Positions 16,294 through 25,958 of a DNA stretch of 64,000 nt are shown one piece after another (position 1 is the stretch's first letter; the number at the start of each line of letters is the position of its first letter). A program made the position numbers and the translations under genes. The notes beneath the pieces are model-generated. The model saw only the letters and a list, made by a program, of their open reading frames with translations. It made no database searches and was not told the DNA's origin. This DNA comes from Limnohabitans sp. INBF002 (lineage in GTDB: Bacteria > Pseudomonadota > Gammaproteobacteria > Burkholderiales > Burkholderiaceae_C). The DNA is taken from the NCBI RefSeq assembly GCF_027924905.1, contig NZ_AP027055.1, positions 2,480,001 to 2,544,000 on the forward strand. Reading direction: 5' to 3'.

Positions 16294-17727
16294 TTAGCGA
16301 ACTTCGCAAATGCGCAGCATGTTGGTGCCGCCGGGCGTGCCCATGGGGTCGCCGCAAGTGATGGCGTAGACATCGCCCGTGTCCACAATTTCGCGTAACT
16401 TCAGGTGCGCTTCGGCTTGGGCCAGAGCGGTGTCGCGGTCGGCGCTGGTGTCCATCAACAAGGGGCGCACGTTGCGGAACAAAGCCATGCGGCGCTGCGA
16501 GGCCACTTTGGTGGTCACCGCGTAGATGGGAATATGAATGCGGTGGCGGCTCATCCACAGCGCGGTGGAGCCCGATTCGGTCAAGGCCACGATGGCTTTT
16601 GCGCCCAAGTGGTGCGCCGTGAACAAGGCGCCCATCGCGATGGTTTGGTCAATGCGGGTGAAGGTTTGGCCTTTGAAATCGGCGTCCAGTTCCACGTCTT
16701 CAGCCGCTTCAGCGGCTTCGCAAATCTTGGACATTTCTTGCACTGTCTCAAGCGGGTATTTGCCTGCGGCGGTTTCAGCACTGAGCATGACGGCGTCTGT
16801 ACCGTCAATCACGGCGTTGGCCACGTCGCTCACCTCGGCGCGCGTGGGCACGGGGTTGGTGATCATGCTTTCCATCATTTGGGTGGCGGTGATCACCACT
16901 TTGTCGTGCTGGCGCGCGAGCTTGATCATGCGCTTTTGCAGTGCAGGCACAGCCGCGTTGCCCACCTCAACGGCCAAATCGCCACGCGCCACCATGATGC
17001 CGTCGCTGGCTCGCAAAATTTCGTCCAACAGCGGGATGGCTTCGGCGCGCTCAATCTTGGCAATCAAGCCCGGCTTGTGTTTGTATTCAGCGCCCGCCAC
17101 GTTGGCCAGTTGGCGCGCCATTTCCATGTCGGTGGCGTTTTTGGGGAAGCTCACCGCGAGGTAGTCGGCTTGGAAGCTCATCGCGGTTTTGATGTCTTCC
17201 ATGTCTTTGGCGGTCAAGGCTGGTGCAGTCAGGCCACCGCCTTGTTTGTTGATGCCTTTGTTGTTCGACAACTCGCCACCAATCTTCACTGTGGTGTGCA
17301 CTTGCTCACCGCGCACGGTCTCTACCGTCAACACAATCAAGCCGTCGTTGAGCAGCAGCAAGTCGCCGGGCTTCACGTCGCGAGGCAGTTCTTTGTAGTC
17401 CAAGCCCACACCTTGCAAATCGCCGGGTTCGGTGCGCGAGGCGTCCAACACAAACTTGGCGCCGTTCTCCAACATGACCTTGCCGTCCACAAACTTGCCC
17501 ACGCGAATCTTGGGGCCTTGCAGGTCGGCCATGATGGCCACTTCGCGGCCTGCGCGGGCGGCGGCTTCGCGCACCAGTCGGGCGCGGTCAATGTGGTCTT
17601 GCGCTTTGCCGTGGCTGAAATTCAGGCGAACCACGTTCACGCCAGCGCGAATCATGGCTTCCAGCAACGCGGGATCGCTGGAAGCTGGGCCTAAAGTAGC
17701 AACAATTTTGGTAGCGTGACGTGCCAT
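16294..17727 (-). CDS. pyk: Pyruvate kinase
   Basis: 477 aa. TKIVATLGPASSDPALLEAMIRAGVNVVRLNFSHG at the N-terminus, NDGLIVLTVETV in the B domain, the PGLIAKIERAEAIPLLDEIL active-site lysine/glutamate region and VARGDLAVEVG are classic. The C-terminal domain (from about 355) includes VALTESGSTALWMSRHR for effector binding. It converts phosphoenolpyruvate and ADP to pyruvate and ATP. Same strand as fba and purC; a 237 bp spacer with two hairpins separates it from the divergent desaturase gene and should hold its promoter. Confidence 0.97.
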   Translation of the reverse strand: MARHATKIVATLGPASSDPALLEAMIRAGVNVVRLNFSHGKAQDHIDRARLVREAAARAGREVAIMADLQGPKIRVGKFVDGKVMLENGAKFVLDASRTEPGDLQGVGLDYKELPRDVKPGDLLLLNDGLIVLTVETVRGEQVHTTVKIGGELSNNKGINKQGGGLTAPALTAKDMEDIKTAMSFQADYLAVSFPKNATDMEMARQLANVAGAEYKHKPGLIAKIERAEAIPLLDEILRASDGIMVARGDLAVEVGNAAVPALQKRMIKLARQHDKVVITATQMMESMITNPVPTRAEVSDVANAVIDGTDAVMLSAETAAGKYPLETVQEMSKICEAAEAAEDVELDADFKGQTFTRIDQTIAMGALFTAHHLGAKAIVALTESGSTALWMSRHRIHIPIYAVTTKVASQRRMALFRNVRPLLMDTSADRDTALAQAEAHLKLREIVDTGDVYAITCGDPMGTPGGTNMLRICEVR

Positions 17728-17778
17728 GTTTTATGTCTCCGAATGTGTTTTGTTTGCTTGATTCTTACATGCTTAAAG

Positions 17779-17795
17779 CACGCCACAGCGGCGTG
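17779..17795. repeat. Inverted repeat CACGCC-acagc-GGCGTG upstream of pyk
   Basis: Perfect six-base GC-rich arms with a five-base loop, extendable with a mismatch to AAGCACGCC/GGCGTGTTT. It lies 52 bp before the pyk start. It could be an mRNA leader hairpin or an operator. Position in a divergent promoter region argues against a terminator. Confidence 0.4.
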
Positions 17796-17835
17796 TTTCA
17801 ACATATCCGCAGGCAAAAACGCATGCTTTGGACCT

Positions 17836-17858
17836 CTTATCAGCCTTTGGTTGATAAG
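17836..17858. repeat. Inverted repeat CTTATCA-N9-TGATAAG between pyk and the desaturase gene
   Basis: Perfect seven-base arms, nine-base spacer. It lies near the middle of the 237 bp divergent intergenic region, about 106 bp before the desaturase start. Candidate operator shared by both genes; the cognate regulator is unknown. Confidence 0.4.
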
Positions 17859-17964
17859 GGGCTTGACGGGTAAACACCCATTCATGTGCGTAAACAGCGA
17901 TAATCTGCCACTAATTGATGCAAATCAGTGCGCATCATCACAGCTCACCTAAGATTCATCTTCT

Positions 17965-19047
17965 ATGACCACAAATATCCAACCTATCCTCCCCGGCGAA
18001 CCGATGCCGCACCGCAAAGTCATGCGCGAATGGCTGATTCCTTTGGCCGAGCGCACCACGGCGCTGGCCATCGTCATGCTCGTCGTTGACTACGTGCTGT
18101 GGGGTGCGCTCATGGCAGGCACCGTGCTGTTCGAGTCTTGGTGGGCCAAGCTCTTGAGCGGCTGCGCAGCAGGTTTTGTGATTGGCCGCTTGTTCATCTT
18201 GGGCCACGACGCTTGTCACCAAAGCCTCACACCACACCGCAACCTCAACAAGTGGTTGGGCCGCATTGCCTTCTTGCCCTCGTTGACCGCCTACAGCCTG
18301 TGGGACATTGGCCACAACGTGGTGCACCACGGTTACACCAACCTCAAAAACTTCGACTTCGTGTGGGCCCCTTACACCCCCGAAGAGTTCGAAGCCCTGA
18401 GCCCCTTCGAAAAATTGCGTGACCGCGTGTACCGCAGCGGCTGGGCACCTGGCTTGTACTACATGATCGAAATTTGGTGGAACAAGATGGTCTTCCCCAA
18501 CGAAAAGAACATGCCCACACGCCGTCCCATCTTCATTAAAGACTGCTTGCTGATCACTGCATTCGCCGTCGTTTGGATCGCTGTCATGGCTTGGGCTGCA
18601 ATCGCCACTGAGCAAACCATCGGCTACATCTTGTTGATGGGCGTGGGCGTGCCCTTCTTCTTCTGGGTGACCATGATTGGTTTCGTGGTGTACGTGCACC
18701 ACACCCATGTGGACGTGTCTTGGCACGAAGAGCGCACAGGTTGGTCTAAGGCGTCGCCTTTTGTGTCCACCACCGTGCACTTGACCTTCCCCTTGAACAT
18801 TGGCGCGCTGATGCACCACATCATGGAGCACACCGCGCACCACTTGGACATGAGCATTCCTCTGTACAAACTGAAACAAGCGCAAAGCAAACTCGAAGAG
18901 TTGCTGCCAGAGCGCATCATCGTTCAGCCTTTCTCTTGGCGCTGGTACTTCCAAACAGCACGCGACTGCAAGCTGTATGACTTCAAGACCGACAGCTGGA
19001 CCACTTACGACGGCAAGGTCACTAGCCCTCGTGCGATGAAGGCCTAA
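17965..19047 (+). CDS. Membrane fatty acid desaturase (three-histidine-box type)
   Basis: 360 aa with several hydrophobic segments (about 30-58, 65-80, 193-215, 218-245). The di-iron histidine boxes are HDACH (81-85), HNVVHH (117-122) and HTAHH (289-293), plus HHTHVDVSWHEE near 245. The spacing fits the delta-12/omega-6-like bacterial branch (COG3239 type), which introduces a double bond in acyl chains in the inner membrane using oxygen. It is a single-gene unit with its own terminator at 19063-19099. Unsaturated chains are substrates for the CFA-synthase-like enzyme encoded near 49 kb, a possible functional link only. Confidence 0.9.
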   Translation: MTTNIQPILPGEPMPHRKVMREWLIPLAERTTALAIVMLVVDYVLWGALMAGTVLFESWWAKLLSGCAAGFVIGRLFILGHDACHQSLTPHRNLNKWLGRIAFLPSLTAYSLWDIGHNVVHHGYTNLKNFDFVWAPYTPEEFEALSPFEKLRDRVYRSGWAPGLYYMIEIWWNKMVFPNEKNMPTRRPIFIKDCLLITAFAVVWIAVMAWAAIATEQTIGYILLMGVGVPFFFWVTMIGFVVYVHHTHVDVSWHEERTGWSKASPFVSTTVHLTFPLNIGALMHHIMEHTAHHLDMSIPLYKLKQAQSKLEELLPERIIVQPFSWRWYFQTARDCKLYDFKTDSWTTYDGKVTSPRAMKA

Positions 19048-19062
19048 GCACCCAGCCTTCTC

Positions 19063-19099
19063 AGCCCCGCAAGTTCTCACGAATTTGCGGGGCTTTTTC
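19063..19099 (+). terminator. Rho-independent terminator of the desaturase gene
   Basis: Stem AGCCCCGCAA (19063-19072) / TTGCGGGGCT (19085-19094), followed by a T-rich run. It starts 15 bp after the stop codon. Confidence 0.85.
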
Positions 19100-19110
19100 T
19101 TGTACGCTCC

Positions 19111-19488
19111 ATGCCCATGAAGTTCATTGTTTTGTTTTTGTTGGCCGCTGCAGCCACCGCATCGCACGCCATGTGGGTCACGGTCACGCGCAACGAAGTG
19201 GCCACCGTTTACATCGACTCCAGCGCCATCAGCAAAATGGGTGGCAACCGCCGCGTGTGGGTGGTGTACGACCTGCAAGCACCAGACCAAACAGGCCAGC
19301 AATCGGTCAAATCAAACATCGATTACGACTGCGCCGAAGGCAAATACAAAACCCTCAGCGCCACCAGCCATCCCAACAAAATGGGCAACGGCCCCGCCAT
19401 CAAAGCCCTGCCAGTGTCTGAAGGCTGGCGGCCCATCAGCCAAGACAGCATGAGCCGACAGTTGTTTGCGTTTGCTTGTGCTTGGTGA
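19111..19488 (+). CDS. Small secreted protein, surface-adhesin E-like domain
   Basis: 125 aa; ATG at 19111, with a second ATG at 19117 equally possible. Residues 3-20 form a signal peptide ending SHA. The mature part has an all-beta look: TRNEVATVYIDSSAISKMGGNRRVWVVYDL, a single cysteine pair (Cys in NIDYDCAEG and FACAW), and the conserved tryptophans. It resembles the small periplasmic or surface proteins annotated as surface-adhesin protein E, whose function in free-living betaproteobacteria is unknown. It starts just after the desaturase terminator and is convergent with pgk. Confidence 0.7.
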   Translation: MPMKFIVLFLLAAAATASHAMWVTVTRNEVATVYIDSSAISKMGGNRRVWVVYDLQAPDQTGQQSVKSNIDYDCAEGKYKTLSATSHPNKMGNGPAIKALPVSEGWRPISQDSMSRQLFAFACAW

Positions 19489-19491
19489 GTT

Positions 19492-20685
19492 TTAACCCGC
19501 AGCGCGCTTGGTCAAAATCTCAAACGCAGGCAAGGTCTTGCCTTCCAGCACTTCCAAGAAAGCACCACCGCCGGTAGAGATGTAGCCCACTTGTTTTTCG
19601 ATGCCGTACTTGGCAATGGCGGCCAAAGTGTCGCCACCGCCTGCGATGCTGAAAGCGCTGGATTCGGCAATGGCGTGCGCGATGGTTTTGGTGCCGTTCT
19701 CGAACGCCGCAAATTCAAACACGCCCACGGGGCCGTTCCACACGATCGTGCCAGCTTGCTTGAGCTGCGCGGCCAGCTTGGCTGCGGTCTCTGGGCCGAT
19801 GTCCAAAATCATGTCGTCGTCGGCCACGTCGGTGGCTTTCTTCACGGTGGCCACAGCGTCCGCCGCGAAGGTTTTGGCAGTCACCACGTCGGTGGGGATT
19901 GGCACTTCGGCGCCGCGTGCTTTCATGATGTCGATCACGGCTTTGGCTTCGTCCACCAAGTCGTGTTCGGCCAAGCTCTTGCCGATGCTCAGGCCCGCGG
20001 CCAGCATGAAGGTGTTGGCAATGCCGCCACCCACGATGAGCTGGTCCACGTTGTTGGCCAAGCTCTTGAGGATGGTCAGCTTGGTGGACACCTTGCTGCC
20101 CGCCACGATGGCGGCCAGTGGGCGCTTGGGGTTGGCCAAGGCTTTGGTGATGGCGTCAATCTCTGCCGCCAACAACGGGCCGGCACAGGCCACGGGCGCG
20201 TATTGCGCGATGCCGTAGGTCGTGCCTTCGGCGCGGTGCGAGGTGCCAAATGCGTCGTGCACAAAAATGTCGCACAACGCGCCCAACTTGCGGGCCAATT
20301 CGTCGTTGTTCTTTTTCTCGCCTTTGTTGACGCGGCAGTTTTCCAGCAGCACCACTTGGCCTGGCTCGACGGTCACGCCGTCCACCCAGTTGGCCACCAG
20401 CGGCACATCGCGGCCTAACAACTCGCCTAAACGCTTGGCCACGGGCGCCAAAGAATCTGCTGGTTTGAACTCGCCTTCTGTGGGGCGCCCCAAATGAGAC
20501 GTGACCATCACAGCCGCACCGGCCTTGAGCGCCATTTCAATCGCGGGCACAGAAGCGCGCACGCGGGTGTCTTCGGTGATGTTGCCTGCGTCGTCTTGCG
20601 GCACATTGAGGTCGGCGCGGATGAACACACGTTTGCCTTTGGCCGAGCCGTTGGCGCACAAATCAGAGAAGCGAATGACGTTCAT
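19492..20685 (-). CDS. pgk: Phosphoglycerate kinase
   Basis: 397 aa. [36 protein letters not shown] and [11 protein letters not shown] at the N-terminus, [16 protein letters not shown] in the hinge, [16 protein letters not shown] and [14 protein letters not shown] at the nucleotide site are all diagnostic. It makes ATP from 1,3-bisphosphoglycerate, or runs in reverse for gluconeogenesis. Single gene on this strand, 2 kb from pyk and fba. GGAGGT in the leader at about 20686-20691 is its ribosome binding site region. Confidence 0.97.
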   Translation of the reverse strand: MNVIRFSDLCANGSAKGKRVFIRADLNVPQDDAGNITEDTRVRASVPAIEMALKAGAAVMVTSHLGRPTEGEFKPADSLAPVAKRLGELLGRDVPLVANWVDGVTVEPGQVVLLENCRVNKGEKKNNDELARKLGALCDIFVHDAFGTSHRAEGTTYGIAQYAPVACAGPLLAAEIDAITKALANPKRPLAAIVAGSKVSTKLTILKSLANNVDQLIVGGGIANTFMLAAGLSIGKSLAEHDLVDEAKAVIDIMKARGAEVPIPTDVVTAKTFAADAVATVKKATDVADDDMILDIGPETAAKLAAQLKQAGTIVWNGPVGVFEFAAFENGTKTIAHAIAESSAFSIAGGGDTLAAIAKYGIEKQVGYISTGGGAFLEVLEGKTLPAFEILTKRAAG

Positions 20686-20775
20686 GGAGGTAAGCGGTAA
20701 AAGTAAAAACTAGGGCTATTCTAAAAGTTCAGCCTTGCGCGAAATTGGCAGCCCAAGCCGTCCTCTTCAAGGGCT

Positions 20776-21525
20776 TTAGCCCCGCCCCACAAACGGCATC
20801 TTGGTCGCCATCACCGTCATGAACAGCACATTGGCCGTCAGCGGCAAACGGGCCATGGCCATGAAGCTGTCCACCACCCCTTGCATGTCCATGCGGGCTT
20901 CGGGCTTCACGCTGCCGTCTGCTTGCAAAGCGCCAGCGGCAAACTTTTCGGTCATGTCGCTGGCCACGTTGCCAATGTCAATCTGGCCCACTGCAATATC
21001 AAACGCGCGGCCATCCAGCGACGCCGCTTTGGTCATGCCGGTGATGGCGTGTTTGGTGGCCGTGTAGGCGATCGAGCCCGGGCGCGGCGCGTGGGCCGAA
21101 ATCGACCCGTTGTTGATGATGCGTCCGCCTTGCGGACTTTGTTCTTTCATCAACTTGAACGCGTGCGAGAGGCAATAAAACGCGCCGTTGAAATTGACAT
21201 CTACCGAACGACGCCAATCGGCCCCCGACAAATCGCCGGGCATGGTGGCGGGCAAGAAGATGCCGGCATTGTTGAACAGCAAATCCAAGCGGCCGTAGTT
21301 GACGCGCACCTGCTCAAACAGTTTGGCCACATCGTCCTCATGGCTGACATCGCAAGGCACAGCCAACGCATTGCCTGCGTGCGCGCCCGCCGCTTGCACC
21401 GTGACTTGCAGCGCATCCGCGCGACGCCCCACCAACACCACCTTCCAGCCTTCGGCCAACAAAGCCAAAGCACATGCTTTGCCAATGCCAGAACTGGCGC
21501 CTGTGACGATTGCTACTTTGCTCAT
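20776..21525 (-). CDS. Short-chain dehydrogenase/reductase, function unknown
   Basis: 249 aa from ATG 21525, where the SDR fold begins (KVAIVTGASSGIGKACALAL). TGASSGIG binds NAD(P); NNAG and the catalytic Ser, Tyr, Lys are seen in NNGSISAHAPRPGSIAYTATKHA. The frame is open further upstream but encodes no SDR sequence. The C-terminus contains a hydrophobic LTANVLFMTVMATKMPFVGRG. SDRs of this class oxidise or reduce alcohols and ketones; the substrate cannot be told. Divergent from a cupin-like gene. Confidence 0.88.
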   Translation of the reverse strand: MSKVAIVTGASSGIGKACALALLAEGWKVVLVGRRADALQVTVQAAGAHAGNALAVPCDVSHEDDVAKLFEQVRVNYGRLDLLFNNAGIFLPATMPGDLSGADWRRSVDVNFNGAFYCLSHAFKLMKEQSPQGGRIINNGSISAHAPRPGSIAYTATKHAITGMTKAASLDGRAFDIAVGQIDIGNVASDMTEKFAAGALQADGSVKPEARMDMQGVVDSFMAMARLPLTANVLFMTVMATKMPFVGRG

Positions 21526-21637
21526 GGGGTTGCTCCTGTGTAAAACCCTGATTGTGAACAAGCTCAAGGCTCGCGCAAGCAATGATTGTCTCGTGCGCGT
21601 AAACAGCAAACCCATGCAGTCGCGCTAAAGTACCTGC

Positions 21638-22021
21638 ATGAGCACATTCAACAAAGTCATCCTTTTCACCGACACCGACGGCTTCGCGCGTTTCCGCGAA
21701 GAAACGGTGGCGCTATCCGAAGGCAAGCCGCAAGCGCGTTTGTCGCCCCTCATGGCCAGCAATGGTTTTCAGTTGCGCCGCAGCCCTGTGGGGTTTCGCA
21801 GCGACTTTCATTGCACCGACAACCCGCAGTGGTTGTTTGTGTTGGAAGGTCAGATGGAAATCTTTTTGCAAGACGGCACGTCGCGCATCTTTGGGCCTGG
21901 TGAGCACTTTTACTCAGCCGATGTGCTGCCCGCAGGCGCCACGTTTGACCCCAAGGTCCACGGCCATTGGAGCCGCCAAGTGGGGGCTGACGAACTCGTC
22001 ACTTTGTTTGTTCGCGGTTAA
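21638..22021 (+). CDS. Cupin-like small protein
   Basis: 127 aa, soluble. The central FHCTDNPQWLFVLEGQMEIFLQDGTSRIFGPGEHFYSAD matches the two beta-hairpin motifs of a cupin barrel, with His at the metal-site positions partly retained and a second region DPKVHGHWSRQVG. Such proteins bind small ligands or act as simple oxygenases or isomerases; I cannot assign a role. It is divergent from the SDR gene (112 bp gap), so the two may share regulation. Confidence 0.7.
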   Translation: MSTFNKVILFTDTDGFARFREETVALSEGKPQARLSPLMASNGFQLRRSPVGFRSDFHCTDNPQWLFVLEGQMEIFLQDGTSRIFGPGEHFYSADVLPAGATFDPKVHGHWSRQVGADELVTLFVRG

Positions 22022-22055
22022 TTGATGCGCGACTAAGCCGCACAAGGCTTGCGGC

Positions 22056-22391
22056 TTACCAGCCCAAGCCCAAGTGAAGTGGCAAGAAAACCGCCATGCC
22101 CAACACAATGGTTAACAACACATCACGCTTGGCAAAGTAAACCGCTACCCCAGCTGCCGCCGCAAAGATGCGGGCGTCTTGCCAAGTCGTGATCAGTTGG
22201 CCTTGGGTCATCACAATTTCAGGCACCACTACAGCTGACAGTGCGGCGATGGGCGCATATTGCAAACCGCGTTGCGCCCAGTGGGGCAAATCCCAATCCG
22301 TGTTGCTTAAAAAGAAAAAGCTGCGCGACACCACGGTCACCACGGCCAAGCCCACGATCACCCCAAACGTCCACCAGTTGATGTCCATCAT
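22056..22391 (-). CDS. azlD: Branched-chain amino acid exporter small subunit, AzlD family
   Basis: 111 aa with four hydrophobic helices. MMDINWWTFGVIVGLAVVTVVSRSFFFL and WAQRGLQYAPIAALSAVVVPEIV are typical AzlD. It pairs with AzlC to export branched-chain amino acids or analogues. The ATG at 22391 overlaps the azlC stop (ATGA), so they are coupled. Confidence 0.9.
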   Translation of the reverse strand: MMDINWWTFGVIVGLAVVTVVSRSFFFLSNTDWDLPHWAQRGLQYAPIAALSAVVVPEIVMTQGQLITTWQDARIFAAAAGVAVYFAKRDVLLTIVLGMAVFLPLHLGLGW

Positions 22392-23125
22392 GCGCGACTT
22401 CCTTGTGCGAGTGCCGGCTTGGCGTGTTCGACCAGCATGCTCACCAGCACAGCCATGGCAATGGCTGAGATGATGTTGAGTTTGAGCGGGAAGGCATAAG
22501 CACTGACCGCCGTCACGCCAGCCACAACTGACGACAAAACGCGCAAACGCGAACTGGCCAACGAGCATTGAATACCCAGCAGACACAAGATGCCCGCAAA
22601 GCCCAGACCCCACGAAGGCGGAATGATGTTGGCCAAGGCCACGCCAACCAAGCTCGACACCATCCACACCGCCCAATTTAAAAAGCTCGCACCCGCGATG
22701 TAGGCCTCGTGCGCGGTGCGCTCATCGTCACTCTTTGCAGGGGTGTGAAAGCGTTTGGTAAACAACACATAGGTGATGTCGGTGGTGAAGTAGCCCAGTG
22801 CCATGCGTGTGCCGCGTGACAGGTGCATCACATAAGGCCGCAGATGCAAGCTGAACACCACAAAGCGCAAGTTCACACAAAAGCCCGTGGCCAAAATCAC
22901 CCATGCGGGTGCAGCCACAGCAATCAGCGGCATCGCCGCCAGCTGGGAGCTACCGGCATACACAAACAGCGTCATGGCGACGGACTCAAACACACTCATG
23001 CCTGACTTGACCATCGCCACGCCGGTCATCAAACCCCAAGCCACTTGGCCTAGCGCTTGCTGCGCGTAATGTTTGGCCCCAAGTCGAAACTCAGGGTGTT
23101 GCTGGAGTCTGCGTTGCCAAAACAT
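22388..23125 (-). CDS. azlC: Branched-chain amino acid exporter large subunit, AzlC family
   Basis: 245 aa, about six hydrophobic segments. GVMTGVAMVKSGMSV-like start (QVAWGLMTGVAMVKSGMSVFESVAMTL), then YAGSSQLAAMPLIAVAAPAWVILATGFCVNLRFVVFSLHLRP, the conserved AzlC core. Works with the downstream AzlD. Its start overlaps the fmt stop by one base (TGATG), so it sits in an operon behind def and fmt, though its function is unrelated to translation initiation. Confidence 0.92.
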   Translation of the reverse strand: MFWQRRLQQHPEFRLGAKHYAQQALGQVAWGLMTGVAMVKSGMSVFESVAMTLFVYAGSSQLAAMPLIAVAAPAWVILATGFCVNLRFVVFSLHLRPYVMHLSRGTRMALGYFTTDITYVLFTKRFHTPAKSDDERTAHEAYIAGASFLNWAVWMVSSLVGVALANIIPPSWGLGFAGILCLLGIQCSLASSRLRVLSSVVAGVTAVSAYAFPLKLNIISAIAMAVLVSMLVEHAKPALAQGSRA

Positions 23126-24114
23126 CAGTCGACTTTGTGTGAAACGTGAGGTTCAAAACATTGGCCAGGTGTGAGCGCGAAGCCATGCAAAAAGTCGGCC
23201 GCGCTCAGGCGCTTGCCGCCTGCGCGTTGCAACTCGGTCACGCACAGCACGCCTTGGCCGCAGGCCACGCGCACGCCGTGTTCGTCGGCACTCAGCACCG
23301 TACCTGCCTGTTGGCTGTGTGCGCTTGTCTCCACGGTGGCACGCCACAGTTTGATGACGTCAGCACCCAACTGCGCCGAGGCCGCAGGGAATGGGTTGAA
23401 CGCACGCACGCGTCGGCCAATCGCCTCTGCGGGCTGTTGCCAGTCCACCGCGGCTTCGGATTTTTCAATTTTGTGGGCGTAGGTAATGCCAGTTTCGGGC
23501 TGCTTCACCGGTTGCAATTGGCCCGCTTGTGCGTCGGCCAAAGCGCGCACCACCAAGGCACCACCCATGTCGGCCAAGCGGTCGTGCAGGCTGGCGGTGG
23601 TGTCATCCGCGGCAATGTCGAGCACGTCGGTCAGCAGCATGTCGCCGGTGTCGAGACCCGCGTCCATTTGCATGATGACCACGCCGGTTTGCGCATCCCC
23701 CGCCTCGATGGCGCGGTGAATGGGCGCAGCGCCACGCCAGCGTGGTAACAGCGAGGCGTGAATGTTCAGGCAACCCAAACGTGGCGCATCCAAAGTCCAC
23801 TGCGGCAGGATGAGGCCATAGGCTGCCACCACCATCACATCCGCATTCGCCTCGGCAATTGCGGCTTGTGCAGCGGCGGCATCGTCTGGGTATTTGCCGT
23901 CTAGGCGCAGGCTCAAAGGTTGGGCCACGGGGATGTTGTGTTGCACGGCCAACTGCTTCACGGCAGAAGCTTGCAGCTTCATGCCGCGACCTGCAGGGCG
24001 ATCGGGCTGGGTCAGTACCAAGGGCACGGTGTGACCGGCGGCCAAAATTTTGGCCAAGGCCTCTGCCGCAAACTCGGGCGTGCCGGCAAAGATGACGCGT
24101 AATGAATCACTCAT
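23125..24114 (-). CDS. fmt: Methionyl-tRNA formyltransferase
   Basis: 329 aa. The N-terminal formyltransferase domain shows [34 protein letters not shown] and the active-site [42 protein letters not shown] follows. The C-terminal tRNA-binding domain starts about residue 210 ([16 protein letters not shown]). It formylates initiator Met-tRNA with 10-formyl-THF. Usual partner of def, 14 bp upstream on the same strand. Confidence 0.97.
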   Translation of the reverse strand: MSDSLRVIFAGTPEFAAEALAKILAAGHTVPLVLTQPDRPAGRGMKLQASAVKQLAVQHNIPVAQPLSLRLDGKYPDDAAAAQAAIAEANADVMVVAAYGLILPQWTLDAPRLGCLNIHASLLPRWRGAAPIHRAIEAGDAQTGVVIMQMDAGLDTGDMLLTDVLDIAADDTTASLHDRLADMGGALVVRALADAQAGQLQPVKQPETGITYAHKIEKSEAAVDWQQPAEAIGRRVRAFNPFPAASAQLGADVIKLWRATVETSAHSQQAGTVLSADEHGVRVACGQGVLCVTELQRAGGKRLSAADFLHGFALTPGQCFEPHVSHKVD

Positions 24115-24128
24115 AAAAGCTGACCCAT

Positions 24129-24635
24129 TTATTCGTCGTCACGCAGGGCTTTGAGCATTTTGGTTTTGATGCGGTTGCGCTTCAAAGGTGAGAGGTATTC
24201 CACAAACACTTTGCCCAACAAGTGGTCCAGTTCATGTTGGATACACACCGCCAGCAAACCTTCGGCTTCGATGGTGCGCTCTTTGCCGTGCTCGTCAAGG
24301 GCTTTGACCTTCACCTGTGTGGCGCGCTCCACGCCGTCGTAAATACCGGGAACCGACAAGCAGCCTTCGTCGCCCTTGACGCGCTCGTCACCCATCCACG
24401 TGATTTCGGGGTTGATGAGCACCATGGGCTCGTCGCGCTCTTCGGAGGTGTCAATCACCACCAAACGCTCGTGCACGCCCACTTGCGTGGCGGCTAGGCC
24501 GATGCCATTGGCGTCGTACATGGTTTCCAGCATGTCGGCAATCAAGGTTTTGATGCGCGCGTCAATGTCTTTGACGGGCTTGGCCACGGTGTGGAGCTTG
24601 GGGTCGGGGAATCGGAGGATGTCTAACTTGGGCAT
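24129..24635 (-). CDS. def: Peptide deformylase
   Basis: 168 aa. All three metal-site motifs are present: [19 protein letters not shown] (Cys ligand) and [14 protein letters not shown] (HExxH). Type I bacterial PDF, removes the formyl group from nascent proteins. First gene of def-fmt-azlC-azlD; divergent from dprA with a 98 bp gap that should hold both promoters. Confidence 0.97.
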   Translation of the reverse strand: MPKLDILRFPDPKLHTVAKPVKDIDARIKTLIADMLETMYDANGIGLAATQVGVHERLVVIDTSEERDEPMVLINPEITWMGDERVKGDEGCLSVPGIYDGVERATQVKVKALDEHGKERTIEAEGLLAVCIQHELDHLLGKVFVEYLSPLKRNRIKTKMLKALRDDE

Positions 24636-24733
24636 GGCTTTATTGTCTCCGGTTTTGAAGTTTTCGACCTTCGGGCTCGCCTATTCGTGACACCCATTCT
24701 GACAATGGATTTTTCATTCCACGGGAGGGTCGC

Positions 24734-25897
24734 ATGGACAAAGACGAGTTGCGCGCATGGCTGCGCCTGAGCATGACCGAGGGCATTGGCAACGACGCGG
24801 CCCGTCGATTACTAAGCTGCTTTGGCAGCCCGCAAGCGGTGTTTGAACAAACAGAAGCCGCGCTGGGCCAAATAGTCACCCCCCAACAAGCCCAAGCCCT
24901 GTTGAGCGTACCCAACGAACTGGCTGTGCAATGTGTGCGTACCCACCAATGGCTGATGCACCAACCCGACACACACAGCCACGCGCTGTGGACCTTGGGC
25001 GATGCGCGCTACCCCAGCGAGCTGCTGCAACTGGCCGACCCACCGCTGATGATTTATGTGGCAGGCCAAACCGCGCGAGCGCTGGGCAACGCCATTGCCA
25101 TCGTGGGCAGCCGCAACCCCACGCCACAAGGCGCACAAACGGCAGCGCAGTTTGGCGAGGCACTCAGCGCAGCAGGTTTGTGCGTGGTCTCGGGCTTGGC
25201 GCTGGGCGTGGATGGTGCAGCACACCAAGGTGCGCTGCGTGGCGGCAACGCTCGCGATGGGGCATCCACACGCACACAGCACTGGCACACCGTGGGCGTG
25301 GTCGGCACGGGCTTGGACCGCGTGTACCCACGTCAGCACCAAACACTGGCGGGGCAGATGGCGTTGCAAGGGTTGCTGATCAGCGAATACCACTTGGGCA
25401 CTGCACCGCTGGCACACCACTTTCCCAAGCGCAACCGAATCATTGCGGCGTTGGGTTTGGGCACCTTGGTGGTGGAGGCTGCGCTGAAATCGGGTTCGCT
25501 CATCACGGCCAAGATGGCGTTAGATTTGAACCGTGAGGTCTTGGCCATTCCGGGCTCCATCCACGCCACGCAATCGCACGGTTGCCATGCGCTGATTCGC
25601 CAAGGTGCGAAGCTGGTTGAAAACGCACAAGACGTGTTGGAAGAGCTGCAGCTTGCACCACAACAACAAGTCAACTTATTTGCCGATGCGTTAAACGACG
25701 GAGAGGCTACAGGCGCGTCTGACAACGAACACCCGCTGCTCACCCACATGGCCTTTGCGCCCGTGAGCTTGGACGCCTTACAAGCGCGTTGCGGGCTGGA
25801 CACTTCCTCACTACAAGCGCAACTGCTGACGTTAGAACTAGACGGTGCTGTAGGTCGATTACCGGGTGGTTTGTTTCAGCGTTTGGCCTCGGCGTGA
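24734..25897 (+). CDS. dprA: DNA-processing protein DprA
   Basis: 387 aa. A strong ribosome site (GGGAGG, five bases before ATG) marks the start. The N-terminal helix-hairpin part (ELRAWLRLSMTEGIGNDAARRLLSCFG) is followed by the Rossmann core (AIVGSRNPTPQGAQTAAQFGEALSAAGLCVVSGLALGVDGAAHQGAL, then VVGTGLDRVYP and SLITAKMALDLNREVLAIPG). The last about 60 residues form the DprA winged helix (LLTHMAFAPVSLDALQARCGLD). DprA loads RecA on incoming single strands, so natural competence is possible; pilin and type IV pili genes elsewhere fit this. Followed by smg, a common pairing. Confidence 0.95.
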   Translation: MDKDELRAWLRLSMTEGIGNDAARRLLSCFGSPQAVFEQTEAALGQIVTPQQAQALLSVPNELAVQCVRTHQWLMHQPDTHSHALWTLGDARYPSELLQLADPPLMIYVAGQTARALGNAIAIVGSRNPTPQGAQTAAQFGEALSAAGLCVVSGLALGVDGAAHQGALRGGNARDGASTRTQHWHTVGVVGTGLDRVYPRQHQTLAGQMALQGLLISEYHLGTAPLAHHFPKRNRIIAALGLGTLVVEAALKSGSLITAKMALDLNREVLAIPGSIHATQSHGCHALIRQGAKLVENAQDVLEELQLAPQQQVNLFADALNDGEATGASDNEHPLLTHMAFAPVSLDALQARCGLDTSSLQAQLLTLELDGAVGRLPGGLFQRLASA

Positions 25898-25958
25898 TTG
25901 AGGGTGAACACTGATGTTTTGCGGCTGCGGAGAAACAAAAAACATGTATATTGGCTCC

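Noticed and set aside
17956..19302. 448-codon open frame on the minus strand
   Set aside because: Antisense to the desaturase and the small secreted protein, and crosses the desaturase terminator. No domain.
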